A DNA stretch of 37,505 bases from Mycobacterium sp. 1465703.0 (GCF_001672975.1 NZ_LZKU01000208.1:1-37505); one strand, 5' to 3'; shown: positions 26,296 through 34,846, counted from the stretch's first letter. A program made the numbers and translations. The notes: a model not told the origin generated them from the letters alone.

Positions 26296-27141
26296 GTGGG
26301 AGCAATCACGCTGGACGGCAAGGCCACCCGCGACGAGATCTTCGTCGACCTCAAACACCGGGTGGCCGCATTGACCGCGTCGGGCCGCACCCCCGGTTTG
26401 GGCACCATCCTGGTGGGCGACGACCCCGGCTCTCAGGCATACGTGCGGGGCAAGCACGCCGACTGCGCGAAGGTCGGTATCACCTCGATCCGTCGTGACC
26501 TGCCCGCCGACATCAGCACCGAGACCCTCAACGAGACCATCGACGAGCTCAACGCCAACCCCGACTGCACCGGTTACATCGTGCAGTTGCCGCTGCCCAA
26601 GCACTTGGACGAGAACGCGGCGCTGGAGCGTGTCGACCCGAACAAGGACGCCGACGGACTGCACCCGACCAACCTGGGCCGGCTGGTGCTCAACCACCCG
26701 GCGCCGCTGCCGTGCACCCCGCGCGGCATCGTGCACCTGTTGCGCCGCTACGACGTCGAGATCGCCGGGGCGCACGTGGTGGTCATCGGTCGCGGCGTCA
26801 CGGTCGGGCGCCCGCTGGGTCTGCTGCTGACCCGTCGCTCCGAGAACGCCACGGTGACGTTGTGTCACACCAAAACCCGCGACCTGCCTTCGCTGACGAA
26901 GCAGGCCGACATCATCGTGGCCGCCGTCGGGGTGCCGCACATGCTGACCCCCGACATGGTGCGTCCCGGCGCAGCGGTGCTCGACGTCGGCGTCAGCCGG
27001 GTGGACGGCAAGCTGGCCGGCGACGTGCACCCCGATGTGTGGGATGTGGCCGGACACGTGTCGCCGAACCCCGGCGGTGTGGGACCGCTGACCCGCGCGT
27101 TCCTGTTGACCAACGTCGTCGAGCTGGCCGAGCGGCAATGA
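26296..27141 (+). CDS. folD: Bifunctional methylenetetrahydrofolate dehydrogenase/cyclohydrolase FolD
   Basis: Interconverts 5,10-methylene-THF and 10-formyl-THF in one-carbon metabolism, in two activities at one site. The catalytic YxxxK is SQAYVRGK (Tyr49, Lys53). [20 protein letters not shown] and the NADP loop [13 protein letters not shown] follow, and [17 protein letters not shown] is the C-terminal signature. It is 281 aa, the same as in M. tuberculosis. The GTG start gives [15 protein letters not shown]. It overlaps the DUF3017 gene by 4 bp (ATGA). Confidence 0.95.
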   Translation: MGAITLDGKATRDEIFVDLKHRVAALTASGRTPGLGTILVGDDPGSQAYVRGKHADCAKVGITSIRRDLPADISTETLNETIDELNANPDCTGYIVQLPLPKHLDENAALERVDPNKDADGLHPTNLGRLVLNHPAPLPCTPRGIVHLLRRYDVEIAGAHVVVIGRGVTVGRPLGLLLTRRSENATVTLCHTKTRDLPSLTKQADIIVAAVGVPHMLTPDMVRPGAAVLDVGVSRVDGKLAGDVHPDVWDVAGHVSPNPGGVGPLTRAFLLTNVVELAERQ

Positions 27142-27419
27142 CCGCGCGGACCGTGCTGCGGGCTCAATGGCCGATTCTGTTGGTGGGCCTGATCTTTGCG
27201 ACGGCACTGGTTCTGGTCGGGGCCAACTTCTGGCGCCGCGGTTCGCTGTTGATCGGCATCGGCGTCGGTGTGGCGGCGCTGCTGCGGTTGCTGTTATCCG
27301 AGGACCGGGCCGGCCTGCTGGTGGTGCGCGGCAAAGGAATCGACTTCATGACCACCGCGACGGTCGGGGCCGCGATGTTTTATATCGCGTGGACCATCGA
27401 CCCGCTGGGCACCCGCTAG
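27138..27419 (+). CDS. DUF3017 small membrane protein (Rv3355c-like)
   Basis: 93-aa protein with three hydrophobic segments ([39 protein letters not shown] and [16 protein letters not shown]), so a small integral membrane protein. DUF3017 proteins usually follow folD in actinobacteria, as here through an ATGA overlap, but have no known function. Its TAG overlaps the TAG of the convergent DUF732 gene within a shared CTAG. Confidence 0.87.
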   Translation: MTARTVLRAQWPILLVGLIFATALVLVGANFWRRGSLLIGIGVGVAALLRLLLSEDRAGLLVVRGKGIDFMTTATVGAAMFYIAWTIDPLGTR

Positions 27420-27979
27420 AACCCTCGGGGCAGCCCCGGCACCTGCCCGGGCAGTTGACCCGGGTATTGGCCTGGTACACCTGGCATCTGGCCCGGTATG
27501 CCGGGATATTGGCCAGGCATGCCTGGGATTTGGCCCGGTATCTGCCCGGGCATTCCCGGGACCTGCGGCAGGGCGCCGGACAGGTTGCCGCTGGCGATGT
27601 TCGCCATCTCCTCGGGACAGTACGTCTGAATCGCGATCGTGGTGAACATGCGGGCCATCGTGGGTGACATGCCCCGGCCGGCGACGCTGGACGCGGCAGC
27701 GGCGAAATTGCCACCGGGCTGCGACAGCATCGGGCAGATCGACTCGCCCACGGACATCGCGTTTCCGGGCTCGCCGAAGTCGATGCCGGCATGGTTGAGC
27801 GCGTCGATGAATTCGTCGCCGTTGCCGTCCGCTTCGGCCGGCGCGGCGAACGCCGAGGCCACGGTCAGCAGGCCGGCGGCCGCGGCCAGCAGGCGAATGG
27901 TGAAGGGTTGATGACGCAAAACCCAGATCCATTGATGAGTTCGTGCAAGTGCCTTCACGCCAGCTTCCCCGTCCGCCAT
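27416..27979 (-). CDS. Secreted DUF732 protein with Pro/Gly-rich repeat tail (Rv3354-like)
   Basis: 187-aa exported protein. After a short N-terminal extension a signal peptide (FTIRLLAAAAGLLTVASAFA, cleavage near APAEA) leads to a DUF732 domain (DEFIDALNHAGIDFGEPGNA, ICPMLSQPGGNF, AIQTYCPEEMANIASGNL) with two conserved cysteines. M. tuberculosis Rv3354 ends soon after this point; here about 45 extra residues follow, made of PGQ/PGM/PGQYPG repeats. ATG 27979 is chosen (MADGEAGVKAL); the frame opens at GTG 28006, and a later start closer to the signal peptide is also possible. DUF732 function is not established. Confidence 0.83.
   Translation of the reverse strand: MADGEAGVKALARTHQWIWVLRHQPFTIRLLAAAAGLLTVASAFAAPAEADGNGDEFIDALNHAGIDFGEPGNAMSVGESICPMLSQPGGNFAAAASSVAGRGMSPTMARMFTTIAIQTYCPEEMANIASGNLSGALPQVPGMPGQIPGQIPGMPGQYPGIPGQMPGVPGQYPGQLPGQVPGLPRGF
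27422..27560 (-). repeat. Tandem degenerate repeat encoding Pro-Gly-x tail of the DUF732 protein
   Basis: The 3' end of the DUF732 gene is built from units of about 9-21 bp around CCGGGC/CAGGC that encode PG-Q/M/I/Y steps such as IPGMPGQYPGIPGQMPGVPG. Unit lengths stay in multiples of three, so the frame is kept. Such tracts expand and contract by slippage. Confidence 0.75.
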
Positions 27980-27980
27980 G

Positions 27981-27999
27981 GAGTGCGTCTGAGGCACTC
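27981..27999. other. Inverted repeat just before the DUF732 start codon
   Basis: GAGTGC (27981-27986) and GCACTC (27994-27999) flank a 7-bp loop and end 1 bp from the start codon at 27979. In RNA this would fold over the ribosome-binding region; in DNA it could be an operator. The remaining stretch 28000-28217 before the oxidase shows no gene. Confidence 0.3.
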
Positions 28000-28204
28000 G
28001 AATCACGCTACGAACTCTGGGCTATGACTGTCACGTTTACGACACGGTGGGATAAAGGTTCGCACAATAAGCGTTTCGTGAGGTCACTGTCTTGGTGGCG
28101 TCGGTTATTACCCGGCCCGATTGCGCAAGGCCGACCGGCGGATCGAAGCCACACTGTGATGTGAACACGGGCGGCGGCACCCGATTCCTGGCTGCGTCAT
28201 GAAC

Positions 28205-28210
28205 CAGAAT
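28205..28210 (+). promoter_or_regulatory. Putative -10 element of the FAD oxidase gene
   Basis: CAGAAT 7 bp before ATG 28218, a leaderless-type spacing; the match to TANNNT is imperfect. Confidence 0.3.
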
Positions 28211-28217
28211 CCGCCCC

Positions 28218-29678
28218 ATGACGACGAAACGCGGCCGTCCGGTCAACCATGAGATCTCGCGTCAGACGTTTCTTCGCGGCGCCGCCGGGATGTTGGCGAC
28301 GGGAGCGGTGTTCGGCACCGGTCCGGCGGCTGCTGACCCCACCGCCGGCTGGGGCGGTCTGGCCTCGACCATCGGCGGCAGCGTGTTGTTGCCGGCCAAT
28401 GGCGGCCAATTCTCCACCGGCAAGCAGGCTTTCAACTCGTTCTACAACAATTCCAATCCCGCTGCGGTAGTGAAGGTTTCGTCGCAAGCCGACGTGCAGA
28501 AGGCAGTCACGTTCGCGAAAAACAACAACCTCAAGATTGCCCCGCGTGGCGGTGGGCATTCCTATGTCGGTGCCTCGAGCGCCAACGGCACGATGGTGCT
28601 CGACCTGCGCGGTCTGCCCGGTGGGGCGAACTTCGATGGCAACAATGTCACGGTGAGCCCGGCGACGAATCTCTATGCAGTGCACCAGGCTTTGGCCGGC
28701 GCGGGCCGCGCCGTACCCACCGGCACCTGCCCCACCGTCGGCATGGCTGGGCTCGCGCTGGGTGGCGGAGTGGGAGCCGACGCCCGGCGTGCCGGGCTCA
28801 CCTGCGATGCGCTGCAGTCCGCGACCGTGGTGTTGCCCAGTGGCGACGTGGTTACCGCGTCCGCCAACGACAACCCGGATCTGTTCTGGGCGTTGCGCGG
28901 CGGGGGCGGCGGCAATTTCGGCGTGACGACGTCGATGACGTTCGCGACCTTCGCCACCGCCGACACCGACCTGGTCCGGCTCGACTTCCCGCCGTCGTCG
29001 GCGGTGCAGGTGCTCACCGGTTGGCAGTCCTGGCTGGCGGGCGCCGATCGGAGCACCTGGGGGATGGTCGACCTGTCGGTCGGTTCGGCGCAGGCGAATT
29101 GCCATGTGCTGGCGACATCTCCGGCCGGCACCGGCACCGGCGTGGTCGACGCCCTCAAATCCGCGGTAGGGCTGGCGCCCAGCGCCGTCACCAACAAGAC
29201 GCTCAGTCACATGGATCTGGTCACGTATCTGGCCGGTGGCGGCGCAACCAGTCCGGCACGGGCTTTCGTCGGCGGCTCGGATGTGATCGGACCGATGACT
29301 TCCGATGCGGCCCATGCCATTGCGACCGCAGCCGGGCAGTGGCCGGCCTCAGGGGCGGGGCAGGCCTCGGTTCTGATCGATCCGCTGGGTGGTGCGGTGG
29401 CCGACGTGGCCGCGGGGGACACCGCGTTTCCGTGGCGTAATCAGTCCGCTGTGGTGCAGTGGTATGTGGAGCCCGCCAGTAACCAGATTGCCGCCGCGAC
29501 CACCTGGCTAGCCACCGCACATCAAGCGGTGCAACAGTTCTCAGTCGGCGGCTACGTCAACTATCTGGAGGCCAACACCGCGCCGGTGCGCTACTACGGC
29601 TCGAACTTGTCGCGGCTGACCACCGTTCGGCAGAAGTACGACCCCAACCGGACGATGTTCTCGGGGCTGGATTTTTAA
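28218..29678 (+). CDS. Secreted FAD-linked oxidase of the berberine-bridge-enzyme type
   Basis: 486-aa PCMH-fold flavoprotein oxidase. The covalent-flavin histidine is His114 in RGGGHSYVGAS and the second attachment cysteine is Cys171 in TGTCPTVGMAGLALGGGVG, the pair used for bicovalent 8-alpha-histidyl/6-S-cysteinyl FAD in berberine-bridge-like enzymes. The C-terminal BBE block is VNYLEANTAPVRYYGSNLSRL and YDPNRTMFSGLDF. The N-terminus resembles a Tat signal (SRQTFLRG, hydrophobic segment, cleavage near PAAADP), fitting export of a folded flavoprotein, but the second Arg of the twin pair is Gln. The substrate is unknown; relatives oxidise sugars or polycyclic compounds. In M. tuberculosis this place has short oxidoreductase-like fragments (Rv3351c-Rv3353c), possibly a decayed equivalent. 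Confidence 0.87.
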   Translation: MTTKRGRPVNHEISRQTFLRGAAGMLATGAVFGTGPAAADPTAGWGGLASTIGGSVLLPANGGQFSTGKQAFNSFYNNSNPAAVVKVSSQADVQKAVTFAKNNNLKIAPRGGGHSYVGASSANGTMVLDLRGLPGGANFDGNNVTVSPATNLYAVHQALAGAGRAVPTGTCPTVGMAGLALGGGVGADARRAGLTCDALQSATVVLPSGDVVTASANDNPDLFWALRGGGGGNFGVTTSMTFATFATADTDLVRLDFPPSSAVQVLTGWQSWLAGADRSTWGMVDLSVGSAQANCHVLATSPAGTGTGVVDALKSAVGLAPSAVTNKTLSHMDLVTYLAGGGATSPARAFVGGSDVIGPMTSDAAHAIATAAGQWPASGAGQASVLIDPLGGAVADVAAGDTAFPWRNQSAVVQWYVEPASNQIAAATTWLATAHQAVQQFSVGGYVNYLEANTAPVRYYGSNLSRLTTVRQKYDPNRTMFSGLDF

Positions 29679-29680
29679 CG
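29645..29680 (+). repeat. 3' end of the FAD oxidase gene, copy 1 of a 36-bp direct repeat
   Basis: These 36 bp include codons NRTMFSGLDF and the TAA stop and recur at 29815-29850 with two differences. A short inverted repeat (CGGCGC at 29679-29684 against GCGCCG at 29692-29697) follows and may act as a weak terminator. Confidence 0.8.
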
Positions 29681-29814
29681 GCGCTGCGATGGCGCCGACG
29701 CGATGGGCATTACATGGCTACTGCGTCGTTTACAACAATCGCCTAGGAGCGAGGACCAAGTCCGGATCGCAAACAATGTGAGGTATGCAGATCTTGAAGG
29801 CAATTCGTTGATGG

Positions 29815-29850
29815 CAACCGGACGATGTTCTCGGGGCTAGATTTTTGACG
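29815..29850 (+). pseudogene. Orphan gene tail, copy 2 of the 36-bp repeat
   Basis: It reads in frame as DGNRTMFSGLDF followed by TGA, so it is the last dozen codons of a second FAD-oxidase-like gene whose body is gone. The 134 bp between the copies (29681-29814) show no gene. Deletion between two tandem paralogues, or insertion of the neighbouring DNA with a duplicated tail, could both produce this. Confidence 0.6.
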
Positions 29851-29913
29851 AACCAATTGCGCGAGTGTGAATCTATGGTGATTTTCGGGCCTGGTTTTGT
29901 CGGTGGTACCGGC

Positions 29914-29919
29914 TAGTTT
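29914..29919 (+). promoter_or_regulatory. Putative -10 element of the DUF222/HNH gene
   Basis: TAGTTT 6 bp before the GTG at 29926, without a Shine-Dalgarno sequence: a leaderless-type start. Confidence 0.4.
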
Positions 29920-29925
29920 GGTGGT

Positions 29926-31287
29926 GTGAGCGCGAGTAGTCAGCAAGATATCGACGCGGTGTTCGACGCGCTCGATGCCGAGTTGGATCGCGCCTGCACC
30001 TTGTCGTTCGATGCGTTGAACACTCGGCAACAGCTGGCGATCTTGGAGCGCTGCGAGAAACTGCGCCGGCGCATACCGGCCATCGAACATCCGCTGATCA
30101 ATTCCCTTGCACGCGACGCCACTCCGGCAGAGCTCGGAGGTACGTTGTCCCATGCGATCGCGGAGTCGGCGTTGGTCAGCCGCGGCGAAGCCGCGCGCCG
30201 TATCAAGGAGGCGCGGGATTTGGGGTGGCGCCATGGTCTGACCGGTGAGCCCGTGCCCCCGGTGCTGGCCGCCACCGCGGCCGGCCAACGTAATGGCACG
30301 CTGGGCAGCGGCCAGGTTGCGGTGATTCGCAAGTTCTACCACCAACTGCCCGGCTGGATCGACGTGGCGACCCGCGAGCAGGTCGAAGCTCGGCTGGCCA
30401 AGGAAGGCAGCAGATTTCGTCCCGAACAATTGGCGGCAATCGCCAACACGCTCGCCGACTGCCTCAACCCCGACGGCAACTACAGCGACGAGGACCGGGC
30501 CCGGCAGCGCGGCCTGACGCTGGGCAATCAGCAAGCCGACGGGATGTCGCAGCTGCGCGGCTGGTTGACGCCCGAAGCACGCGCCACGCTGGAAGCCGTG
30601 CTGGCGAAACTCGCCGCCCCCGGCATGTGCAATCCCCTTGACGACATTCCCTGCGTGGACGGCGTGCCCACGCAAGAAGCAATCGAACACGACCCGCGAT
30701 CTGCCGGCCAACGCAACCATGACGGGCTCAACGCGGGGCTGCGGGCGCTGTTGGCCTCCGGAGAACTGGGTCAGCACAACGGCTTACCCGCCTCCATCGT
30801 CATCAGCACGACGCTAAGCGAGCTCGAATCCGCAGCCGGGCGCGGTCTGACCGGCGGGGGCACCATCCTGCCGATGAGTGACGTGATCCGACTGGCCCGG
30901 CACGCGCACCACTACCTGGCGATCTTCGACAAGGGCAAAGCGCTTGCCCTCTATCACACCAAGCGCCTCGCCTCACCCGGACAACGAATCGTCTTGTACG
31001 CCAAGGATCGCGGGTGCTCGGCCCCTGGATGCACCGTGCCCGGCTACTACTGCGAAGTCCACCACGTCACCGACTACGCCAAGTGGCACACCACGGACGT
31101 CAACGACCTCACTTTCGCCTGCGGCCCCCATCATCGGCTCCTTAAGCCCGGCGGATGGAGTACCCGCAAAAACACGCGAGCCGACACCGAATGGAAACCA
31201 CCGCCGCACCTCGACAAAGGGCGACCCCGCACCAACACCTTCCATCACCCCGAAAAGCTGTTGCGAGAGGGGGATGATGATTGGTAG
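29926..31287 (+). CDS. DUF222/HNH endonuclease domain protein (13E12 repeat family)
   Basis: 453-aa member of the multicopy mycobacterial 13E12 family. The N-terminal DUF222 region (about 10-300) is helical. The C-terminal HNH module has zinc cysteines Cys364 and Cys369 (CSAPGC), the catalytic [27 protein letters not shown] and a closing HRLLKPGGW. All HNH residues are present, so it may be active. These genes are scattered through mycobacterial genomes as dispersed repeats; their function, perhaps a homing or mobile element, is not settled. It lies in the accessory gap where M. tuberculosis carries PPE genes and transposases, next to an orphan gene tail. It converges with the methyltransferase gene, 3 bp apart. 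Confidence 0.88.
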   Translation: MSASSQQDIDAVFDALDAELDRACTLSFDALNTRQQLAILERCEKLRRRIPAIEHPLINSLARDATPAELGGTLSHAIAESALVSRGEAARRIKEARDLGWRHGLTGEPVPPVLAATAAGQRNGTLGSGQVAVIRKFYHQLPGWIDVATREQVEARLAKEGSRFRPEQLAAIANTLADCLNPDGNYSDEDRARQRGLTLGNQQADGMSQLRGWLTPEARATLEAVLAKLAAPGMCNPLDDIPCVDGVPTQEAIEHDPRSAGQRNHDGLNAGLRALLASGELGQHNGLPASIVISTTLSELESAAGRGLTGGGTILPMSDVIRLARHAHHYLAIFDKGKALALYHTKRLASPGQRIVLYAKDRGCSAPGCTVPGYYCEVHHVTDYAKWHTTDVNDLTFACGPHHRLLKPGGWSTRKNTRADTEWKPPPHLDKGRPRTNTFHHPEKLLREGDDDW

Positions 31288-31290
31288 TCG

Positions 31291-32025
31291 TCAACCGGCC
31301 AGCGTCGCCCGGGTGCACACGGTGACGTAGGGCAGCGCCAGGCCGGTCGAATTCGCCAGCGCCGGATGGGTGGCGAGCAATTCGCGCACCTGGTCGAGCG
31401 TTTGGGTGCGGACCTCGGTCGGCGAGGTGATGCAGTAGCTGCGGGACGCGACCAGGTCGATCAATGCTTGTGGCGTAAGGTAACTCGTCCACTCGACCCG
31501 ATGATGCGCCAGGTCGGTGAACGGCTCGGGCAGCGTCACCTGGGTGCGGCGGCCGTCGCCGTCGCTGCCGATGATCTCGCCCAGTTCGCGCACCCAGCCC
31601 AGCCGCTCGTCACGGGTGTTCCACACCAGGCCCAGCCGGCCGCCGGGCCGCAGCACCCGGGCGACCTCCGGAATCGCGCGCTCCGGGTCTACCCAATGCC
31701 AAGCCTGTGCCACCAGCACCACGTCAACACTGTTGTCTTCCAACGGAATCTCTTCCGCGGTGCCCAGTAGCGCCCGGGTCTCGGGCAGCGAGGTGCGCAA
31801 CACCTCCAGCATGTCCGGTATCGGGTCGACGGCCACCACGTCCAGGCCGCGTTCCACCAGCCGCGTCGTCAGCTTCCCGGTGCCGGCGCCCAGGTCGAGC
31901 ACCTGGCGCGCACCCACCGGCAACAGCCAGTCGATCGCTTCCGGGGGGTAGGAGGGACGTCCACGCTCGTAAGCCGCGGCCGCCGAGCCGAACGATAGGG
32001 AGCGGTCGTGCCGCGCGCGGGTCAT
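31291..32025 (-). CDS. SAM-dependent methyltransferase (Rv3342-like)
   Basis: 244-aa class I methyltransferase. Motif I is VLDLGAGTGKLT (near 42-53), VVAVDPIPDML is the acidic loop, and AQAWHWVDPERAIPEVARVLRPGGRL is the UbiE/type-11 signature. It starts 3 bp after metX, the third gene of the riboswitch-controlled metY-metX transcript, so its expression probably follows methionine/SAM status. The acceptor is unknown. Rv3342 holds the same place in M. tuberculosis. Confidence 0.9.
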   Translation of the reverse strand: MTRARHDRSLSFGSAAAAYERGRPSYPPEAIDWLLPVGARQVLDLGAGTGKLTTRLVERGLDVVAVDPIPDMLEVLRTSLPETRALLGTAEEIPLEDNSVDVVLVAQAWHWVDPERAIPEVARVLRPGGRLGLVWNTRDERLGWVRELGEIIGSDGDGRRTQVTLPEPFTDLAHHRVEWTSYLTPQALIDLVASRSYCITSPTEVRTQTLDQVRELLATHPALANSTGLALPYVTVCTRATLAG

Positions 32026-32028
32026 GCG

Positions 32029-33165
32029 TTACGACGCGCCTTCCCTGTTGTCGGCCAACACCAGTGTCTTACGGATCAATTCGCCGACCGCGTCGGATTC
32101 CACCAGGAAGCCGTCGTGTCCGCACGGGGAGTCCACGACGTGCAGATCGGTGCACCCGGGTAGCTGCTCGGCCAGCTCCTGCTGCAACCGCAGCGGGTAC
32201 AGCCGATCGGAGGTGATGCCGCCGACCACAACCGGTACCGGGCAGTTGCGCAACGCCTTACCCACTCCACCGCGGCCCCGGCCGACGTCATGACTGTTCA
32301 ACGTCTCGGTCAACACCACGTAGCTGCCCGCGTCGAAGCGCTCCAGCAGCTTGTCGCCCTGGTATTCCAGGTAGCTTTGTACTGCGTAGCGGCCGCCGTT
32401 GGACGGATCTTCGTCGCCCTGCGGATCGTTGCCGAACCGGGTGTCGAGGTCGACTTCACCGCGATAGGTCAAATGCGCGAAGCGCCGCGCAATCGCCAGC
32501 CCGGCATCGGGTGTGCGCCCGGTGCCGTGGTAGTCGCCGCCCTGCCAGTTCGGGTCGGCCTTGATCGCCGCGATCTGCGTGGACTGGGTGCCGATCTGAT
32601 CGGCGGTGGCGCGCGCACCCACCGCCAGCAACAACCCGGCCCGGACCCGGCTCGGGTGACCGACAATCCATTCCAAAGCCCTTGCGCCACCCATTGATCC
32701 ACCGACCACGGCGGCGACCTCTTCGATTCCCAGCGCGGTCAGCGCGGCGATGTCGGCCTCGACCTGGTCGCGGATAGAAATCCGGGGGAACCTTGAGCCC
32801 CAAGGCTTTCCGTCCCGGGCCCGTGAGCTTGGCCCGGTGGAGCCGCGGCAACCGCCCAGCACATTGGTGGCCACCGCGCACCAGCGGTTGGTGTCGATCG
32901 GCGCGCCCGGCCCCACCATCTCGTTCCACCAGCCGCCGGTGGGATGCCCGGGCCCGGCGGGCCCGGTGACATGCGAGTCACCGGTGAGCGCGTGCAGTAC
33001 TACCACCACGTTGTCCCGCGTGGGTGACAACTCGCCCCATCGCTGGACGGCGATGTGCACGTCGTCGATGACCGCACCGCTCTCGGTGGTCAGCGAGCCG
33101 ATGTGGACGAAGCCGATCTCGCCTTCGTCGGGCAACGTTTGGGTCGGCACGTCGGAGATGGTCAT
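32029..33165 (-). CDS. metX: Homoserine O-acetyltransferase MetX (MetA of M. tuberculosis)
   Basis: Acetylates L-homoserine with acetyl-CoA, the committed step of methionine synthesis. It is an alpha/beta hydrolase-fold enzyme: the nucleophile is Ser157 in [14 protein letters not shown], the acid Asp in ITSDRLYP and the base His in [20 protein letters not shown] and [22 protein letters not shown] are typical early blocks. It is 378 aa, one shorter than Rv3341. ATG 33165 has AGGAG upstream and lies 11 bp after metY, so the two are co-transcribed; the product O-acetylhomoserine is the MetY substrate. Named metA in M. tuberculosis. Confidence 0.95.
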   Translation of the reverse strand: MTISDVPTQTLPDEGEIGFVHIGSLTTESGAVIDDVHIAVQRWGELSPTRDNVVVVLHALTGDSHVTGPAGPGHPTGGWWNEMVGPGAPIDTNRWCAVATNVLGGCRGSTGPSSRARDGKPWGSRFPRISIRDQVEADIAALTALGIEEVAAVVGGSMGGARALEWIVGHPSRVRAGLLLAVGARATADQIGTQSTQIAAIKADPNWQGGDYHGTGRTPDAGLAIARRFAHLTYRGEVDLDTRFGNDPQGDEDPSNGGRYAVQSYLEYQGDKLLERFDAGSYVVLTETLNSHDVGRGRGGVGKALRNCPVPVVVGGITSDRLYPLRLQQELAEQLPGCTDLHVVDSPCGHDGFLVESDAVGELIRKTLVLADNREGAS

Positions 33166-33176
33166 TACCGGGCTCC

Positions 33177-34547
33177 TCAGAACGCCGCCACGGCCTGCGG
33201 GTCGGTGCCGGAGGCTCCCGCGGTCGCACCGAATTTGCTTGCCGCGGCGAATCCGAGCTCCAGGTCGGCCAGGATGTCGTCGATGCCCTCGATGCCGACG
33301 GCCAAGCGCACCAGTCCGGGGCTGACCCCGGTGCTCAGCTGTTCCTCTGCGGACAGCTGAGCGTGGGTGGTGGACGCCGGGTGGATCACCAGGGAGCGCA
33401 CGTCGCCGATGTTGGCCACGTGGCTGTGCAGCTTCAGCGCGTTCACGAACGCCTTGCCGGCCTCGATGCCGCCGGCCAGCTCGAAGGCCAGCACCGCGCC
33501 GACTCCCTTGGGCGCCAGCTTCTTTGCCCGTTCATGCCAGGGCGAGTCGGGCAGGCCCGCATAGTTGACCGACAACACGCCCTCGTGGCCGGCCAGGTAC
33601 TCGGCCACCCGTTGCGCGTTGGCGACGTGTCGCTCGATGCGCAGGCTCAGCGTCTCGATGCCCTGGGCGACCAGGAATGCGTTGAACGGCGATGCGGCCG
33701 AGCCGAGGTCACGCAGCAGCTGCACTCGCGCCTTGAGCGCGTAGGCCGGCGGACCGAGTTCGGCGAACACCACGCCGTGGTAGCTCGGGTCAGGGGTGGT
33801 GAAGCCGGGGAAGCGGCCCTGCGTCCAGTCGAAGGTGCCGCCGTCGACGATGACGCCGGCGATCGCCGAGCCGTGGCCGCCGAGGTACTTGGTGGCCGAG
33901 TGCACCACGATGTCGGCGCCGTGCTTGAACGGCTGGATCAGGTACGGCGTGGCGATGGTGTTGTCGACGATCAGCGGGATGCCGTTGGCGTGCGCGACGC
34001 CGGCGACCCCGGGAATGTCCAACACATCGATCTGCGGGTTGGAGATGGTCTCGCCGAAGAAGGCTTTGGTGTTGGGCCGTACCGCCGCCTGCCATGAATC
34101 CAAGTCGTCGGGGTCGTCCACGAAAGTGACGTCGATGCCGAGCTTGACCAGCGAGTAGTGGAACAGGTTGTAGGTCCCGCCGTACAGCCGCGGGCTGGAG
34201 ACGATGTGATCTCCGGCACACGCCAGGTTCAATATGGCGAACGTCTCAGCCGCCTGTCCGGAGCTTAAAAACAGTGCCGCCACCCCGCCCTCGAGCGCGG
34301 CGATGCGCTGCTCGACGACATCGGTGGTCGGGTTGCCGATCCGGGTGTAAATGTTGCCCGGCACTTCCAGCCCGAACAGGGCTGCGGCGTGCGTGGTGTC
34401 GTCGAAGACGTAGGACGTGGTCTGGTAGATCGGCAGGGCGCGGGCGTTGGTGGCCGGGTCGGGCTGCTGGCCGGCGTGCACCTGCTTGGTCTCGAACGAC
34501 CAGTTTGCGGTCGGGTCGGTGTCGTGATCAGCGTTCTCGGAGGTCAC
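33177..34547 (-). CDS. metY: O-acetylhomoserine sulfhydrylase (MetY/MetC, PLP enzyme)
   Basis: Makes homocysteine from O-acetylhomoserine and sulfide (or uses related thiols), a Cys/Met-metabolism PLP enzyme of fold type I. The PLP lysine is Lys220 in [30 protein letters not shown] binds the neighbouring active-site phosphate, and LFLSSGQAA and [12 protein letters not shown] give the cofactor loop. It is 456 aa, near Rv3340 (449, called metC). The start is GTG 34547 ([13 protein letters not shown]), with a poor Shine-Dalgarno sequence. It is the first gene behind the SAM-IV riboswitch, so SAM should repress it. Confidence 0.94.
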   Translation of the reverse strand: MTSENADHDTDPTANWSFETKQVHAGQQPDPATNARALPIYQTTSYVFDDTTHAAALFGLEVPGNIYTRIGNPTTDVVEQRIAALEGGVAALFLSSGQAAETFAILNLACAGDHIVSSPRLYGGTYNLFHYSLVKLGIDVTFVDDPDDLDSWQAAVRPNTKAFFGETISNPQIDVLDIPGVAGVAHANGIPLIVDNTIATPYLIQPFKHGADIVVHSATKYLGGHGSAIAGVIVDGGTFDWTQGRFPGFTTPDPSYHGVVFAELGPPAYALKARVQLLRDLGSAASPFNAFLVAQGIETLSLRIERHVANAQRVAEYLAGHEGVLSVNYAGLPDSPWHERAKKLAPKGVGAVLAFELAGGIEAGKAFVNALKLHSHVANIGDVRSLVIHPASTTHAQLSAEEQLSTGVSPGLVRLAVGIEGIDDILADLELGFAAASKFGATAGASGTDPQAVAAF

Positions 34548-34626
34548 GGGGGTTGCTTTCTGCTGGTAGGGGATCTGCCGTCGGACGGCCGGGACGCCGG
34601 AATGCGGCGTCGACCGGCGTTGCGGG

Positions 34627-34674
34627 TTAGCAGCGACGCATGATCGGGCGCGAATGAGCTGAGAGAATGCGCAT
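34627..34674 (-). CDS. Possible 15-aa leader ORF between the riboswitch and metY
   Basis: ATG 34674 (or the in-frame GTG at 34677) opens MRILSAHSRPIMRRC and then TAA. AGGGA lies 6 bp before the ATG and is the 3' arm of a small hairpin (CCCTG-AGTAGA-CAGGG, 34681-34695 region), so folding could hide it. It ends in a cysteine codon, reminiscent of Cys-responsive uORFs reported before mycobacterial sulfur genes. With only 16 codons, chance cannot be excluded. Confidence 0.35.
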   Translation of the reverse strand: MRILSAHSRPIMRRC

Positions 34675-34710
34675 CACGTTTCCCTGTCTACTCAGGGGCC
34701 CGTCATGGCG

Positions 34711-34833
34711 GACCCGCGCTTGCCGGATAGCCGGTATCGGTGGCTACTCAACCTGGTCATCACCCGGGGCACCCCACCGCGGTTGGAGGGTTGCCGGCCA
34801 GCAAGCCGGGGCTTGATGCTGGCGCTCATGACC
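34711..34833 (-). ncRNA. SAM-IV riboswitch of metY-metX
   Basis: The minus-strand sequence from 34833 has the SAM-IV core: it begins GGTCATGAGCGCCAGC, contains CAAGCCCCGGCTTGCTGGC, GGCAACCCTCC, CGGTGGGGTGCCCCGGGTGA and TGACC closing the first helix, then GGTTGAGTAGCC and a second hairpin, and ends GGCAAGCGCGGGTC, which makes the distal pseudoknot arm. This matches the mycobacterial SAM-IV riboswitch that precedes the O-acetylhomoserine sulfhydrylase gene. S-adenosylmethionine binding represses the operon. About 160 nt separate it from the metY start. Confidence 0.93.
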
Positions 34834-34840
34834 AATACGA

Positions 34841-34846
34841 AGACTA
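34841..34846 (-). promoter_or_regulatory. -10 element of the metY riboswitch transcript
   Basis: TAGTCT on the minus strand ends 7 bp before the first G of the riboswitch at 34833, the right distance for a transcription start there. No clear -35 was seen. Confidence 0.5.

Noticed and set aside
28150..28170. Possible CRP-type site (TGTGATGTGAACAC)
   Set aside because: The spacing between GTG and CAC is 7 bp instead of 8 and the second half-site is poor.
29743..30777. 344-codon minus-strand frame opposite the DUF222 gene
   Set aside because: The plus strand encodes a complete DUF222/HNH protein here; the minus frame lacks motifs.
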